A stretch of DNA of 64,000 bases from Belliella buryatensis. GTDB taxonomy: Bacteria; Bacteroidota; Bacteroidia; Cytophagales; Cyclobacteriaceae. The notes under the pieces were generated by a model, which searched no databases, was not told where the DNA came from, and saw nothing but the letters and a program-made list of their open reading frames with translations. This document shows, piece by piece, positions 63,419 to 64,000 of the stretch (position 1 is its first letter; every line of letters starts with the position of its first letter). Location: positions 62,001-126,000 of the forward strand of contig NZ_FZOK01000010.1 of NCBI RefSeq assembly GCF_900188245.1, given 5' to 3'. Position numbers and translations under genes: made by a program.

Positions 63419-63498
63419 TTTGGTTTAATATTTAATTATTAAATCTGATGATAAGATTTTTTGATAGTAACTTCTCTTCATTGCTTTTACTCGTTTGC

Positions 63499-63540
63499 TA
63501 TTGACCAATATCAATAAGTAACTTGTCTGCATTGGCGTAT
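63499..63540. repeat. Partial copy of the 7930 dispersed element
   Basis: CCAATATCAATAAGTAACTT and the following GTCTGC (TAACTTGTCTGC at 63519-63530) match the left part of 7913-7941 with few changes, but the GC-rich core is degraded here (ATTGGCG). In the 356-base gap 63317-63672 I see only this and the terminator. Confidence 0.35.
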
Positions 63541-63672
63541 CCAATATTTATTTAAATAAGGGGTAAACTAATTCCGTTTTTTCATGCAGTTGTGGGTAAA
63601 GTTCCATATATACATCAAATTCAAATCCTTTGGAAAAACATATTAGTTTTGACTAAGTTAAGATCACATTTT

Positions 63673-64000
63673 TCAATGATCAGTCTCCTTGGTTTTAGAC
63701 TTTAGATTTGCCAAGTATTCGGTTGCGGTGATGTTCATGATCTTTTTAAAGTTGTTGTTGAAGCTACCATAGTTGGTCATTCCGATGGCGTTCATGACTT
63801 CTTGTACTCTGTCACATCCTTGATCAAACATGCTGACTGCGTACTTGATTTTGACCCTAACAATGATTTCCTTGCCTGTTTCACCGACCAAAGTTTTGAG
63901 TTTTCGGTGAAGATGCATTCTACTTAAGCCTACTTCATTAGCTAGATCATTCACTGTAAAACTAGCATCTTCAAGGTTTTCTTCAATTACTTTGTTTACA
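63673..64000 (-). CDS. AraC-type regulator, probable C-terminal end of a hybrid two-component protein (5' end cut by window edge)
   Basis: About 109 residues reach the right edge with the frame open (VNKVIEENLEDASFTVNDLA). The two helix-turn-helix units of the AraC fold are present: DLANEVGLSRMHLHRKLKTLVGETGKE, and DRVQEVMNAIGMTNYGSFNNNFKKI. The wording SRMHLHRKLK-L-G is typical for hybrid two-component (HTCS) regulators of Bacteroidota glycan loci, but the sensor and kinase parts lie beyond the window, so an ordinary AraC response regulator is not excluded. Confidence 0.82.
   Translation of the reverse strand, partial: VNKVIEENLEDASFTVNDLANEVGLSRMHLHRKLKTLVGETGKEIIVRVKIKYAVSMFDQGCDRVQEVMNAIGMTNYGSFNNNFKKIMNITATEYLANLKSKTKETDH

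Noticed and set aside
1-64000. CRISPR arrays, tRNA/rRNA genes, insertion sequences, prophage
   Set aside because: No regularly spaced repeats, transposase or integrase sequences, or RNA-gene signatures were seen on reading both strands.

Overview
The window is AT-rich chromosomal DNA from a member of the Bacteroidota, most likely order Cytophagales and perhaps Cyclobacteriaceae (Algoriphagus/Belliella type). The evidence is the gene content: TonB-dependent receptors with carboxypeptidase-regulatory N-domains, a GLPGLI protein, DUF4221, DUF4301, DUF4876, DUF5777, DUF6526 and DUF6850 families, an HTCS-type AraC end, and promoter-like TAnnTTTG boxes in place of sigma70 boxes. Gene starts show no Shine-Dalgarno signal. 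No tRNA, rRNA, CRISPR array, insertion sequence or phage gene was seen. Coding density is high and both edges cut a gene.

Layout. 1-9.5 kb: end of a phosphosugar mutase, hppD (tyrosine catabolism), an outer-membrane DUF481-like protein, a PlsC acyltransferase overlapping a bile-acid/Na+ symporter-family gene, two tandem beta-barrel paralogues, and a TlpA-like thioredoxin lipoprotein. 9.6-19.6 kb: smc, a GTG-started single-pass membrane protein, a Rieske lipoprotein / YceI / DUF5777 cassette, a WYL regulator, a DUF4221-like lipoprotein and DUF4301. 19.7-27.7 kb: a seven-gene leftward run (SSS symporter, GH100-like hydrolase, PfkB kinase, pxpA, pxpB, pxpC, CPBP protease) facing a LacI regulator, with a near-perfect LacI-type operator between them. 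This looks like uptake and cleavage of a fructose-containing sugar, with a 5-oxoprolinase attached.

28-41.4 kb: a branching enzyme resembling the eukaryotic subgroup, small genes, ArfB, then a two-component system followed by TonB receptor / DUF4876 lipoprotein / DUF6850 barrel / di-heme cytochrome c peroxidase. An exact 11-bp-period direct repeat in front of the receptor is a candidate response-regulator site. This cluster is the best candidate for a poorly described system. 41.4-53.8 kb: an M14 peptidase with a C-terminal extension, an MCE (mlaE-F-D) lipid transporter, a ROK-family kinase, SelO, a GNAT protein, a DoxX-like membrane protein, a lipoprotein, a CHY zinc-finger protein that carries a secretion signal, and CsbD.

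54-64 kb: a second regulatory module (outer-membrane barrel plus GLPGLI protein, divergent from a histidine kinase/response regulator pair) with helically phased GGTTAAT repeats in the shared intergenic region. After it come an unrecognised gene, a GH110-like beta-helix glycosidase, and the C-terminal DNA-binding end of an AraC-type (probably hybrid two-component) regulator. A polysaccharide-use locus may continue past the right edge.

All family names come from reading motifs, not from database searches.
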